Counted from the first letter of the stretch, positions 7,962-16,595 are shown. The stretch is 61,281 nt of DNA from Akkermansia sp. (GCA_017435365.1 JAFSFD010000024.1:1-61281), one strand, 5' to 3'. The notes: generated from the sequence alone by a model not told the origin. Numbers and translations are program-made.

Positions 7962-8386
7962 TGGATTACAACGCACGAATCGAGGAACTGCTGGATGATA
8001 TGTCCGTCTTTGAGGACTGGACGGAGAAGTACGAATTCATCATCTCAATCGGGCGCCGGCTGCCTGCCATGCCTGAGAAGTTCCGCAAGAACAGCAACCT
8101 CATCAAGGGCTGTCAGAGCCGCGTGTGGGTGGGCACGGAGATGGATGACGGAAAGCTCATCATCCATGCCGATAGTGACTCGCTTATCACCAAGGGGCTT
8201 ATCGCGCTCTTCATCCGCCTTCTTTCCGGGCTCACCCCGGCGGAGATTCTGGCTGCCGACCTCGGCAGACTGGATGACTGCGGGTTGAAGGAGCACCTGG
8301 CTTCCACCCGTGCCAATGCGCTCACTTCCATGGCGGCCACCATCCGCAAGGCTGCTGATACTGCGGCCAAGACCTTCCTGCTGTGA
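7961..8386 (+). CDS. sufE: SufE-type cysteine desulfuration protein
   Basis: 141 residues. SufE takes persulfide sulfur from the SufS cysteine desulfurase for Fe-S cluster assembly. The acceptor Cys51 sits in LIKGCQSRVW, at the position found in E. coli SufE, and a long SufE-like helix (TKGLIALFIRLLSGLTPAEIL) follows. The ATG at 7961 overlaps the argF stop (TGATG), so translation is probably coupled. No sufS or sufBCD is nearby. Confidence 0.9.
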   Translation: MDYNARIEELLDDMSVFEDWTEKYEFIISIGRRLPAMPEKFRKNSNLIKGCQSRVWVGTEMDDGKLIIHADSDSLITKGLIALFIRLLSGLTPAEILAADLGRLDDCGLKEHLASTRANALTSMAATIRKAADTAAKTFLL

Positions 8387-9267
8387 AAAATCCCCTGCAG
8401 AGGCTCCTGGAGCAACGCCTGGCCAAGCTGCCGCCGGAGACGGATGCTTTCCGTGTGTCCGACGGCTCGCCCTGGCCGGGGGTGTTCATCGATGCTCTGG
8501 CGGAGCGTCTGCTGGTGTCGCTGCGTGATGCAACTCTGCCTGATGCGTTGAAGGATTGCCTGAAAGCGACCGGGCGCCCGGTATACGTGAAGCGACTGGA
8601 TAAGGATGTGAAGGAACCTCCGGTTTTCCTCTGCGGCCCGGAGGTGCCGCTGCGCTTTGTGATTCAGGAGAATGGAGTGCGTTACCTCATGGATATGGGG
8701 GCAGGGTATTCGCAGGGCATTTTTCTGGACCAGCGCGACAACCGCGCTGAGCTGCGCCGCATCTGCCGCCCCGGGATGAAGGTGCTCAACACCTTTGCCT
8801 ACACCGGCGCTTTTTCTGTGTGTGCGGCGCTGGCCGGTGCTCAGACTACCACGCTGGATCTCGCCCAGCCTTGCCTGAGCTGGTGCCGCGAGAACATGGC
8901 GCTGAATGATATTGACCCGGATGACCACTACTTCTGCAAGGGCGATGCGCTGCACTGGCTGGACCGCTTTGCCCGCCAGGGACGCCGTTTCGATGTCATC
9001 GTGCTTGACCCTCCCACTTTCTCGCGCGACGAAAAAGGGCATGTGTGGCGCGTGGAAAAGGATTATGACCACCTGGTGAATCTGGCTGCGGCTTGTCTGG
9101 CCCCCGGTGGCCGCATCCTCTGCTCCACCAATTGCCGTAAATTGACCATGCCGGCCTTCCGACGCATGGTGTCGGCAGGAATTCCCTCCGCCTCCCTCAT
9201 TTCGGTGCCTATGCCCTTCGATTTTGATGGAGAACCCTACTTGAAGTGCATCTGGGCGCAAAATTAA
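8383..9267 (+). CDS. SAM-dependent rRNA methyltransferase, RlmI-like
   Basis: 294 residues starting with GTG that overlaps the sufE stop by 4 bases (GTGA). It has a Rossmann methyltransferase fold: AdoMet motif NTFAYTGAFSVCAAL, acidic TLDLAQP, and catalytic LDPPTF. The preceding YSQGIFLDQRDNR is typical of the RlmI/YwbD/RlmK C-terminal catalytic domain. These enzymes make 5-methylcytosine or N7-methylguanine in 23S rRNA; the exact base is not predictable. The N-terminal PUA-like region is shorter than in RlmI (about 396 residues). Confidence 0.75.
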   Translation: MKNPLQRLLEQRLAKLPPETDAFRVSDGSPWPGVFIDALAERLLVSLRDATLPDALKDCLKATGRPVYVKRLDKDVKEPPVFLCGPEVPLRFVIQENGVRYLMDMGAGYSQGIFLDQRDNRAELRRICRPGMKVLNTFAYTGAFSVCAALAGAQTTTLDLAQPCLSWCRENMALNDIDPDDHYFCKGDALHWLDRFARQGRRFDVIVLDPPTFSRDEKGHVWRVEKDYDHLVNLAAACLAPGGRILCSTNCRKLTMPAFRRMVSAGIPSASLISVPMPFDFDGEPYLKCIWAQN

Positions 9268-9288
9268 CCGCTCGCGCAAAGCCTTTCT

Positions 9289-9320
9289 GCACCCGCAACA
9301 TTTTGTGGGTGCTTGTTTTG
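9289..9320 (+). terminator. Terminator of argF-sufE-methyltransferase operon
   Basis: A 10-bp stem (GCACCCGCAA with TTGTGGGTGC, one G-T pair) with a 4-base loop, followed by TTGTTTTG. Confidence 0.75.
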
Positions 9321-9324
9321 TACC

Positions 9325-9338
9325 ACACCATATAGACC
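9325..9338 (+). promoter_or_regulatory. Possible distal half-conserved NrdR box
   Basis: ACACCATATAGACC matches the left half of the NrdR box (acaCwAtATaTwGtgt) but not the right half. It points opposite to the stronger box at 9452 and lies about 125 bases away, not the usual 31-32. Confidence 0.35.
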
Positions 9339-9442
9339 CCTACTTGAGAACGAGTCTTTTTGACGCAGAACCCTCTCGAATCAACAGTTTCCGACGATAT
9401 TTCCGGCTTGGATGGCTGGAAGCGTTCTAAAATTGCGTGAAT

Positions 9443-9467
9443 GGACTATATATACAATATATGGTGT
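9443..9467. promoter_or_regulatory. NrdR box cluster upstream of nrdD
   Basis: Read on the minus strand, 9452-9467 is ACACCATATATTGTAT, about 14 of 16 matches to the NrdR consensus. An overlapping weaker match (CTATATATA core) occupies 9443-9458. NrdR is the ATP/dATP-sensing repressor of ribonucleotide reductase genes, which fits the gene downstream. Confidence 0.7.
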
Positions 9468-9531
9468 AGCGAGATGTTTAAGTATTCCATATTTTGTGTA
9501 AAGAAAAGTGTGCCCCCTCCATTTTTTTTGC

Positions 9532-9560
9532 TTGCAAAGGGGTGAATGGCATGGTACATT
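9532..9560 (+). promoter_or_regulatory. nrdD promoter
   Basis: TTGCAA-N17-TACATT, 65 bases downstream of the NrdR box. The leader to ATG 9645 is about 78 bases, one of the few long leaders in this window. Confidence 0.5.
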
Positions 9561-9644
9561 CAACCCCGTGCACCGAGCAGCAGCCCGCTGGCCGGAACGC
9601 CCCGGTTAACGGGTTCATCAAACTCTCTACCACCTCTACGCAAT

Positions 9645-11762
9645 ATGCCTGAAATTATCAAAAGAAACGGTAAGCGTGAACGCTTCGAGGCCTACAAGGT
9701 ACAGCAGGCCATCGAGAAGGCGTTCCACGCCTCACAGGAGGAGTATAATCCTCTTGTATACGCCAACGTGCTGGATAAACTGAAGCACGAAGAATACCTG
9801 CCTGTGGAAATGGTACAGGACCGCATCGAAAAGGAACTGATGCGCGCCGGTGCCTACGATACCGCACGCAACTTCATCAAATACCGTTTCCTGCACAAGC
9901 TGCAGCGTGAGCAGATTGCCGGCCTGTACCAGGGCAATACCTGGGTGGATTGTAAGCAGACTATCGAAGAATACGTGGGCAACACGGACTGGCGCATCAA
10001 GGCCAACTCCAACACCACCTACTCCAACGCCGGCCTTGTGAACAACACCGCAGGCAAGGTGATTGCCAACTACTGGCTGGATCAGGTGTACACCCCGGAG
10101 GAAGGTGCTGCCCACCGCAATGGCGACTACCACATCCACGACCTCGACTGCCTGACCGGGTACTGCGCCGGCTGGAGCCTGCGCGCCCTGCTCAACGAAG
10201 GTTTCAACGGTGTGCGCAGCCGTGTGAACAGCCGCCCCCCGCGTCATTTCCGCGAGGCTCTGGGGCAGATGGCCAACTTCCTGGGCATCCTGCAGAGTGA
10301 ATGGGCCGGCGCCCAGGCATTCAGCTCCTTTGATACGTACCTTTCCCCGTATCTCTTCAAGGACCAGCTGGAGTATGATGCCGTCAAGAAGGCCCTGCGT
10401 AATTTCGTCTACAACCTGAACGTACCCAGCCGCTGGGGTCAGAGTCCGTTCACGAACGTGACCATCGACTGGACGGTGCCCCGCGACCTGCGCGATCAGA
10501 CCCCCATGTCCGGCAACCAGCACATCTTTGAAGGCATGGAAGATGAGCAGCTTACCGCCCTGGCTCGCGAGCGTGGCGTAGAGACCCTGACTGACCTGAC
10601 CTATAAGCATTTCCAGCCGGAAATGAAGATCATTCAGCGCGCTTTCTACGAGGTGCTTACCGAGGGCGACAGCACAGGCCAGCCCTTCACCTTCCCGATT
10701 CCGACGGTGAATATCACCGAGGACTTTGACTGGGATGACGAGAACGTGCCGCTGCTCTTTGAGAACGCTGCCAAGATTGGTTCTTCCTACTTCCAGAACT
10801 TCATCGGCTCCCAGTACAAGTACGATGAGAACGGCAACAAGATTATCGACGAGGAAGCCTACAAGCCGGATGCCGTGCGCTCCATGTGCTGCCGTCTGCA
10901 GCTGGACCTGCGCGAGCTGCTCAAGCGAGGCGGTGGCCTGTTCGGTTCTGCTGAAATGACCGGTTCCATCGGTGTGGTGACCATCAACATGGCACGCCTG
11001 GGTTACCTGTACAAGGGCAACAAGAACCTGCTGTACAGCAAGCTCGGCGAACTGATGGACCTGGCCAAGGACACCCTGGAGAAGAAGCGTGTGTTCATCA
11101 ACACGCTCTACGACCGCGGTCTGTATCCCTACACCAAGCGCTACCTGCCGCACCTGCGCAACCACTTCTCCACCATCGGCCTGAACGGCATGAACGAAAT
11201 GCTGCGCAATTTCTCCAACGACACGATGAATACCGCAGAGCCGGTGGGCATCGCCTTTGCTGAGGAAGTGCTGCACTTCATGCGCGAACGCATCCGCGGC
11301 TACCAGGAGACCACCGGTAACCTCTACAACCTGGAGGCAACCCCCGCCGAAGGAACCACGCACCGCTTTGCCCGCGAGGACCAGAAGCGCTTCCCGGATA
11401 TCATCCAGAGCGGCACACCCGGCCACCGTTACTATACGAACAGCTCCCAGCTGCCCGCCGGCTACACGCACGACCTGTTCAAGGCTCTGAAGATGCAGGA
11501 CAAGCTGCAGTGCTGCTACACGGGCGGCACGGTGTTCCACATGTACATGAACGAGGCTATCTCCTCCCCGGAGGCCTGCCGCGACATCGTGCGCAAGGTG
11601 CTTACCAACTTCAAGATGCCCTACATCACGGTGACTCCGCTCTTCTCCGTGTGCGAGAAGCACGGCTACCTCCGCGGCCGCCACGACTTCTGCCCGCTTT
11701 GCGACCAGGAAATCATCGACCGCGCCCGCACCGAGGAGCAGCCTGAACTGCCGCTCTTCTGA
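9645..11762 (+). CDS. nrdD: Class III anaerobic ribonucleoside-triphosphate reductase, catalytic chain without glycyl loop
   Basis: 705 residues from ATG 9645 (MPEIIKRNGK); the frame is open upstream but that part lies in the leader. An ATP-cone starts the protein (KRNGKRERFEAYKVQQAI). Barrel motifs follow: HIHDLDCLTGYC, NLNVPSRWGQSPFTN, SMCCRLQLDLRELL, VTINMARLGY. Near the end there is a CxxC-type zinc region (FSVCEKHGYLRG, FCPLCDQEI). It then stops at ELPLF and lacks the glycyl-radical RVxGY segment, which is encoded by the next gene in another frame. It resembles the Bdellovibrio-type subgroup of class III enzymes more than the E. coli NrdD type. Confidence 0.88.
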   Translation: MPEIIKRNGKRERFEAYKVQQAIEKAFHASQEEYNPLVYANVLDKLKHEEYLPVEMVQDRIEKELMRAGAYDTARNFIKYRFLHKLQREQIAGLYQGNTWVDCKQTIEEYVGNTDWRIKANSNTTYSNAGLVNNTAGKVIANYWLDQVYTPEEGAAHRNGDYHIHDLDCLTGYCAGWSLRALLNEGFNGVRSRVNSRPPRHFREALGQMANFLGILQSEWAGAQAFSSFDTYLSPYLFKDQLEYDAVKKALRNFVYNLNVPSRWGQSPFTNVTIDWTVPRDLRDQTPMSGNQHIFEGMEDEQLTALARERGVETLTDLTYKHFQPEMKIIQRAFYEVLTEGDSTGQPFTFPIPTVNITEDFDWDDENVPLLFENAAKIGSSYFQNFIGSQYKYDENGNKIIDEEAYKPDAVRSMCCRLQLDLRELLKRGGGLFGSAEMTGSIGVVTINMARLGYLYKGNKNLLYSKLGELMDLAKDTLEKKRVFINTLYDRGLYPYTKRYLPHLRNHFSTIGLNGMNEMLRNFSNDTMNTAEPVGIAFAEEVLHFMRERIRGYQETTGNLYNLEATPAEGTTHRFAREDQKRFPDIIQSGTPGHRYYTNSSQLPAGYTHDLFKALKMQDKLQCCYTGGTVFHMYMNEAISSPEACRDIVRKVLTNFKMPYITVTPLFSVCEKHGYLRGRHDFCPLCDQEIIDRARTEEQPELPLF

Positions 11763-11796
11763 AGAATTACCCCCAACCAATAGAAACAACACGACC

Positions 11797-12009
11797 ATGA
11801 GCGATCAGGAAGTAAAACCCGTATACAAGACCGACGAGCAGCTGCTGGCTGAGCACGCCGAGGAGCGCACCAAGTGCACCGTGTACACCCGCGTGATGGG
11901 CTACCACCGTCCGGTGGAGACCTTCAACGCCGGCAAGCAGGGTGAGTTCGAGGAGCGCGCTCACTTCGAAGAGCCCTGCGGCTGTGGCTGCGACGCCATC
12001 CTCAAGTAA
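11797..12009 (+). CDS. Stand-alone glycyl-radical domain of class III ribonucleotide reductase
   Basis: 70 residues. The core TKCTVYTRVMGYHRPVETFN, followed by GKQGEFEERAHF, is the C-terminal glycyl-radical segment found at the end of usual NrdD chains, with the radical glycine in RVMGY. It ends in a cysteine cluster (EEPCGCGCDAILK). It starts with its own ATG 34 bases after the nrdD stop, in a different frame and with an unrelated N-terminal 25 residues, so it looks like a real separate subunit rather than a frameshift. It must pair with the chain encoded just before it and be activated by the next gene. Similar in idea to the spare glycyl-radical protein GrcA/YfiD, but here the main chain lacks its own loop. 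Confidence 0.82.
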   Translation: MSDQEVKPVYKTDEQLLAEHAEERTKCTVYTRVMGYHRPVETFNAGKQGEFEERAHFEEPCGCGCDAILK

Positions 12010-12035
12010 CTCGCGCGTTTGCGAACCCTCAGGTT

Positions 12036-12737
12036 ATGCGTCACCCCGCAGATATCACCCCGCTTACCTTTCTGGATTACCCGAAAAAAGCGGCCTGTAT
12101 CTTCTGGTACACCGGGTGTAATCTGCGATGCCCCTACTGCTATAACCCGGAACTTGTTCTGAGTCATGGCGGCGGGCAGGATGAGATGGCTTTCCTCCGG
12201 GAGCGCGCCGGCTTCTTAGATGCCGTAGTGCTTTCCGGAGGAGAGTCCACCCTCAACCCCGATATTGCTGAACTCTGCCGACAGATTAAGAAACTGGGCT
12301 ACCTCATCAAGGTAGATACGAACGGCAGTAATCCCCACGTTATCCGCGCTCTGCTGGAGGAAGGGCTCATCAACTATGTGGCGCTGGATAACAAAATGCC
12401 CTCCAACCGCAGCTGGCGCCTTCCGGGTGGCAAGTTGCTCTTCGAGCGTTTTCAGGAAACGCTCAGCACGCTGATTGAATACGGAATCGAGCACGAGGTG
12501 CGCACCACCGTGCATCCCGATTTGCTGGATGAAGCGGATATCCTCCGCATGATTCGCGATACCCACGCCTTGGGCTACAAGGGCAACTACTACCTCCAGT
12601 TCTTCTTTGAGCCGGATAAGGGTAAGACCCTCGGCAACCTGGAACCGCCCCGCCGCCGCTACGACCGCCGCCTGCTGGACGATATGAGCCCCCTCACCAT
12701 CGGCTACCGCAACTTCCCGGAAGACAGGTACAGGTAA
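12036..12737 (+). CDS. nrdG: Anaerobic ribonucleotide reductase activating protein (radical SAM)
   Basis: 233 residues. The radical SAM cluster motif CNLRCPYC is at residues 29-36, followed by LSGGESTLNPDI (GGE motif) and a (beta/alpha)6-type barrel. It reduces S-adenosylmethionine to abstract hydrogen from the glycine of the class III reductase. The longer form with WYTGCNLRCPYCYNPE fits the NrdG2-like group. It is 26 bases behind the glycyl-radical subunit, so the three genes form one operon. Confidence 0.9.
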   Translation: MRHPADITPLTFLDYPKKAACIFWYTGCNLRCPYCYNPELVLSHGGGQDEMAFLRERAGFLDAVVLSGGESTLNPDIAELCRQIKKLGYLIKVDTNGSNPHVIRALLEEGLINYVALDNKMPSNRSWRLPGGKLLFERFQETLSTLIEYGIEHEVRTTVHPDLLDEADILRMIRDTHALGYKGNYYLQFFFEPDKGKTLGNLEPPRRRYDRRLLDDMSPLTIGYRNFPEDRYR

Positions 12738-12754
12738 ATGAGGATCACTCATTT
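12736..12754 (+). terminator. Weak terminator after nrdG
   Basis: AAATGAG and CTCATTT pair around GATCA right at the nrdG stop; a T-rich stretch (TTCTTTTTTT) comes only about 10 bases later. Confidence 0.4.
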
Positions 12755-12921
12755 TATCTGGTTCTTTTTTTATCGGCTGAGCGGAAAACACCGACCCGCA
12801 AGGCTGATTACGGATACGTGTGTAAGTGCATGCTCTTAGATGGGACAAGCACGCATGGATAATCATTCATGCGCGTTTTTCAAGGATGTTTTGAGCCCCG
12901 CTTGTCTGCGGCTCGCGGGGG

Positions 12922-13971
12922 TCAGGCCAGAGCGGCGGAGCTGATACGGACAATAGGGAGCGGGAGGGGCATATCGCCCAGCCAGTCGAGGGTGGTCGTG
13001 GTGATGAAGACCTGGGCATCGGCGGGGAGCATGGCGAGCAGGGCACGGCGGCGGGCGGTGTCGAGCTCGCCGAAGATATCGTCGATGAGGAGGATGGGGG
13101 CTTTGCCTGTCTCCTCCTGCAAGAGGGCGCCCTGGGCCATCTGCAGGGCAATGGCGAGCGTGCGTTGCTGGCCTTCTGAAGCGAATTCGGCGGCGTCCAT
13201 GGTGCCGATGTAGAGGGCGAAGTCATCCCGGTGAGGGCCGATGGTGGTGTAGCCGGCGCGTTCATCTGCAGGCAGTGCGGCTTCCAGTGCCTGCTCCAGA
13301 TTCGTATCGCAGGAGGGGCTGTAGACGAGCTGCACCTGCTCTGCGCCACCGGAGATGCCGCGGTGGTGGTGCGCCACGTGCGGCTGGAGCCGCTCCAGCA
13401 GCTGGCAGCGCAGGCGGCAGATGATTTCGCCGTTGGCCGCCAGGAGCCGCGCGTAGCTGCGCAGGGAAGCAGTGCTGCGCCGTGGATTGCGGAGCAGGGC
13501 GTTGCGGCTTTTGAGTGCCTTGCGGTAGGCTTGCAGGGCCTGGCGGTAGGCGGGGTGCCACTGGCTGCCGAGGAAGTCGAGGTAGCGGCGGCGTTCATCA
13601 GCCGGGCCGTTGACGAGGCTCATGTCACTGTTGGCCAGCCAGGTGACGGGGTGGGTATCGGCCAGGTAGTCGTTGAAATCGCGGCGTTCGGCGCCGTTTA
13701 CCTGGAGATTGAGCTTGCGGTCGTTCCAGAGCAGCCGGCGGGTTCCGTCCTCCGTTTCCAGCGAGATACCGAAGCTCTGCAGCCCCTGTTTCACGAGTTT
13801 ATCGAGCCTGGTGGCACGCGGACTGTGCAGGGTGAGGGCGAAGCAGAGCGCTTCCATGAGACTGGTTTTTCCCTGCGCATTGGCGCCCAGCAGCACGGCA
13901 CCCTCTGCCGGTATGGACCAGCGGAGGGTGCTGTAACAGCGGAAATTGCTCAGACGCAGGGTGGTGAGCAT
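12922..13971 (-). CDS. recF: DNA repair/replication protein RecF
   Basis: 349 residues. An SMC-like ABC ATPase that loads RecA at single-strand gaps. LSNFRCY and Walker A GANAQGKTS (residues 33-41) open the protein, the ABC signature ASEGQQRTL lies near 265, and Walker B ILLIDDIFGELD near 295. It is the last gene of cmk-plsC-recF rather than next to dnaA-dnaN, its common place. Converges with nrdG across 184 bases that hold nothing else recognisable. Confidence 0.93.
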   Translation of the reverse strand: MLTTLRLSNFRCYSTLRWSIPAEGAVLLGANAQGKTSLMEALCFALTLHSPRATRLDKLVKQGLQSFGISLETEDGTRRLLWNDRKLNLQVNGAERRDFNDYLADTHPVTWLANSDMSLVNGPADERRRYLDFLGSQWHPAYRQALQAYRKALKSRNALLRNPRRSTASLRSYARLLAANGEIICRLRCQLLERLQPHVAHHHRGISGGAEQVQLVYSPSCDTNLEQALEAALPADERAGYTTIGPHRDDFALYIGTMDAAEFASEGQQRTLAIALQMAQGALLQEETGKAPILLIDDIFGELDTARRRALLAMLPADAQVFITTTTLDWLGDMPLPLPIVRISSAALA

Positions 13972-14003
13972 GGAATCCGTCGTGTGAGGGGGGGAATGGA
14001 TTA

Positions 14004-14630
14004 TCAGACCTCGGTGGGCAGGGCGCGGATGGCGTCCATAATCTTGTTGCCGATGGCTCGCTGAGCATCGCGTCCCTTGGCGCGAAGTTCCTCGGGGGTG
14101 AACTTGATGGGGTCACCCACGGAGAGGGTGATGGGGCGGAACTTCAGCTTGCTGCTGTGAATGGGCAGGCAGTCATACGCGCCTTCGATGCGGATGGGCT
14201 GCACAGGCACGTGGGCCAGTTTGCTGAGGATAAGGCCGATACCGGGCATGGCGTCGTGAATCTTGCCATCCGGGCAGCGGGAGCCTTCCGGGAAGATGAT
14301 GATGCGCCCGCCGTTCTTCACGGTGCGCAGCACCTGGATGATGCTGGCGGGATCGGGGCGGGTCTGGTCCACGGGGATGGTGTTGCAGTGCGGGAGCGCC
14401 TGCTTGAGCAGAGGTGCATCGAACAGGGTCTTGCGGGCCAGGAAGAATACCTCATTGCGGTAGAGCGAACCCACCAGGGGCGGGTCGAGGAAGCTCTGGT
14501 GGTTGGCCACGATGATGCAGGGGCCTTCCTCGATGAGCTTCTCCTGACCAATGACTTTGTAGTTGAAGAAGGACTTGAAGAAGCAGTGGGCTGTACCGCG
14601 GATAAACAGGTAAAGTAAGGAACGGTTCAT
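14004..14630 (-). CDS. plsC: 1-acyl-sn-glycerol-3-phosphate acyltransferase
   Basis: 208 residues. It adds the second acyl chain to lysophosphatidic acid at the inner membrane. The catalytic NHQSFLD (HxxxxD) and the FPEGSR motif are present, and a hydrophobic amphipathic N-terminus serves as membrane anchor. It lies 19 bases after cmk and 32 before recF on the same strand. The cmk-plsC pairing is common in several phyla. Confidence 0.92.
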   Translation of the reverse strand: MNRSLLYLFIRGTAHCFFKSFFNYKVIGQEKLIEEGPCIIVANHQSFLDPPLVGSLYRNEVFFLARKTLFDAPLLKQALPHCNTIPVDQTRPDPASIIQVLRTVKNGGRIIIFPEGSRCPDGKIHDAMPGIGLILSKLAHVPVQPIRIEGAYDCLPIHSSKLKFRPITLSVGDPIKFTPEELRAKGRDAQRAIGNKIMDAIRALPTEV

Positions 14631-14649
14631 GATGAAGAGGGAAAGTTTG

Positions 14650-15291
14650 TCAGCAGTCGAGTTTGGCGCGGATGTCGGCGGCGATGAAGGCCACCACCTG
14701 TTCGATGCTCATGTCGGAGGTGTCTACCAGCAGGGCGTCATCTGCCTTCTTGAGCGGGGCGCAGGCGCGCTGCGAGTCCTTGCGGTCGCGCTCGGCGATG
14801 GAATCGGTAATCCCCTCGGCCGCGCGGCGGGCGGCGCGCACTTCCTCCGAGGCGGTCACAAAGTATTTGTACTTCGTATCGGGGAACACCACGGTGCCGA
14901 TGTCGCGGCCTTCCATAACCACGGCCTCGCGTGTGTTGTACTCGCGCTGCTTCTCCACCAGCAGGGCACGCACAGCAGGGATGGAGGCAATGGCGGATAC
15001 GTTGTCGTTTGTGGATTTTTCGGTGAGCTCGCTTGTGAGCACGCGCCCCTCGTATACCACGGTTGAGTTAGCTCCCTCCTTGCCGAAACTCAGCGGAATG
15101 CCGGGCAGCAGGGCCTCCACGGCAGCGGTGTCGGCGGGGTCGACGCCTTTCTGCAGGGTGTACCAGGTCACGGCGCGGTACATGGCGCCTGTGTTGATAA
15201 ACGTATAACCAAGCTCTTTAGCAATGAGTTTGGCCACTGTGGACTTGCCGGAAGCTGCGGGACCGTCGATGGCGATGGCAGGGGGATTCAT
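14650..15291 (-). CDS. cmk: Cytidylate kinase
   Basis: 213 residues. Phosphorylates CMP/dCMP with ATP. P-loop GPAASGKSTVAKLIA at residues 8-22, INTGAMYRAVTWY for CMP binding, and the EGRDIGTVVFPDTKYKYFVTA region with the catalytic acidic and arginine residues. The start at 15291 (MNPPAIAIDG) is chosen because a longer frame would run across the promoter's -35 box. Confidence 0.95.
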   Translation of the reverse strand: MNPPAIAIDGPAASGKSTVAKLIAKELGYTFINTGAMYRAVTWYTLQKGVDPADTAAVEALLPGIPLSFGKEGANSTVVYEGRVLTSELTEKSTNDNVSAIASIPAVRALLVEKQREYNTREAVVMEGRDIGTVVFPDTKYKYFVTASEEVRAARRAAEGITDSIAERDRKDSQRACAPLKKADDALLVDTSDMSIEQVVAFIAADIRAKLDC

Positions 15292-15300
15292 ACTGCGGCT

Positions 15301-15329
15301 AGTATAACTTGTTTTTCTGTGCCTGTCGA
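15301..15329 (-). promoter_or_regulatory. cmk-plsC-recF promoter
   Basis: TCGACA-N17-TATACT; the -10 ends 9 bases before the cmk ATG, leaving a leader of 2-3 bases. Confidence 0.7.
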
Positions 15330-15355
15330 GCAAAAACGCACCGGCTGGCGAGGGA

Positions 15356-15392
15356 TAAGAAAATCCGCCCCGTTGGCGGGCAACGGGGCGGA
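15356..15392 (-). terminator. Terminator of the FKBP gene
   Basis: Minus strand: an 11-bp stem (TCCGCCCCGTT/AACGGGGCGGA) with a 7-base loop, followed by TTTTCTT. Confidence 0.8.
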
Positions 15393-15416
15393 GTAAAGGA
15401 TGAGAGGCAGGAGCCT

Positions 15417-16445
15417 TTAGAAAGAATCAGCCGCGGGCATGGCCTCAGCCGGAGCTGCGGCAGGAGCCGGTGCAGGGGCCTCTGCTGCGGGAGCCTGCTC
15501 AGTAGCCGGGGCGGGCAGATCTTCGCCGGCGGGTTCCTCTGCAGGGGCGTCCGGTTCAATTTCCAGCCCTTGCTGCTGGAGCTGCTGCAGCACCTCGGGA
15601 GGAAGCTGCTGCAGGGAACGGGTGTCCATCTGCGGTTCCGGAGCCTTGGAGATGGAGTTCAGGGTGATGGTGAAGATGAGGGTGCTGTTGTTGCCGATGG
15701 GGCCGGGGCCCTGCGGGCCGTATGCCAGCTCAGAGGGGATGCACACTTCCCAGGTGGAGCCCACGGGCATGCTCTTCAGGGCTTCGGAGAAGCCGGGCAC
15801 CACGCGGTCGATGGGCATATCAATCGGGGAGGGACTCTTGTCGAACACCGTGCCGTCAATCAGCTTGCCTTCGTACATCACGTTGCAGAGGGCGCCGGGG
15901 CCATCCGTCTCAGGGTTGTACTTGGGCCCCTCGCCGGCGGTGATGACGCGGTAGAGCAGGCCGGAATCGGTCTTGGTCACGCCCTCGCCCTTGGCAAATT
16001 CTTCCTGATAAGCCTTGCCTGCGGCCAGGTTGGCTTCGGCCTTCACCTGCTCGCGGCGCTGCATGGTCATGACAAATGCGTTCATGCCGGCCTCGATAGT
16101 GGCCTGGTCCATGCTGGGCTGCTTGCCTGCGAGACTCTCCTCCAGTGCCTGGAAGAAGGTGTCCTTGTCGAAATCATCGGTGGTGAGGGTTGTGGCACCG
16201 GCGGAAACTTCCTGGCCGAAACGGTAGCCGATGAAGTAAGAGAAAGCTTTCTTGGCGTCCTCTTCAGAAACCTCGGGGAGTGCGGCTTCCGGGGTGGCTG
16301 CAGCGGCAGCTTCCGTGGCCACCACGGCTTCGGCCGGGGCGGGCGTGGTCACAGCGACTTCCTGATTGCTCTGGGAGAAGCAGTATGTGGTCGTGGCGCC
16401 GACGATGGCCAGACCAGCCAGAATCATGATGTACGTCTTTTTCAT
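15417..16445 (-). CDS. Exported FKBP-type peptidyl-prolyl isomerase
   Basis: 342 residues. A hydrophobic N-terminus (about 5-24) directs export; a low-complexity Ala/Pro linker follows. Residues about 60-150 match the FKBP_N dimerisation region (SYFIGYRFGQEV), and 155-265 form the FKBP domain (SGLLYRVITAGEGP, VMYEGKLIDGTVFDKS, PSELAYGPQGPGPIGNNSTLIF). A 75-residue tail is rich in Gln, Ala and Pro. It probably folds periplasmic or outer-membrane proteins, like FkpA. The extra proline-alanine tail is longer than in FkpA. Single gene with its own terminator. Confidence 0.88.
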   Translation of the reverse strand: MKKTYIMILAGLAIVGATTTYCFSQSNQEVAVTTPAPAEAVVATEAAAAATPEAALPEVSEEDAKKAFSYFIGYRFGQEVSAGATTLTTDDFDKDTFFQALEESLAGKQPSMDQATIEAGMNAFVMTMQRREQVKAEANLAAGKAYQEEFAKGEGVTKTDSGLLYRVITAGEGPKYNPETDGPGALCNVMYEGKLIDGTVFDKSPSPIDMPIDRVVPGFSEALKSMPVGSTWEVCIPSELAYGPQGPGPIGNNSTLIFTITLNSISKAPEPQMDTRSLQQLPPEVLQQLQQQGLEIEPDAPAEEPAGEDLPAPATEQAPAAEAPAPAPAAAPAEAMPAADSF

Positions 16446-16554
16446 AAACGGGATGTACTAAGGTTGACAATATGTCTACTATGAATACGCAGAAAAGTCA
16501 AGAATCTTGCGTGTTCACCTAGAATAGTTGGATGTCATTATCACATTCCTGTTC

Positions 16555-16595
16555 AAAACAAATCGGCCCGGCGAAGCGTCATGCCTGCCGGGCCG
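16555..16595 (-). terminator. Terminator of the GH20 gene
   Basis: CGGCCCGGC (16564-16572) pairs with GCCGGGCCG (16587-16595). On the minus strand it is followed by ATTTGTTTTG. Confidence 0.65.

Noticed and set aside
9732..11798. 688-codon open frame opposite nrdD
   Set aside because: Antisense shadow of a strongly coding gene; composition is Val/Gln/His-rich and motif-free.
11747..11811. Frameshift sequencing error as explanation for the split nrdD
   Set aside because: The second gene has its own ATG and about 25 residues of unrelated N-terminus, and the catalytic chain ends naturally; no single base change would yield a normal NrdD C-terminus.
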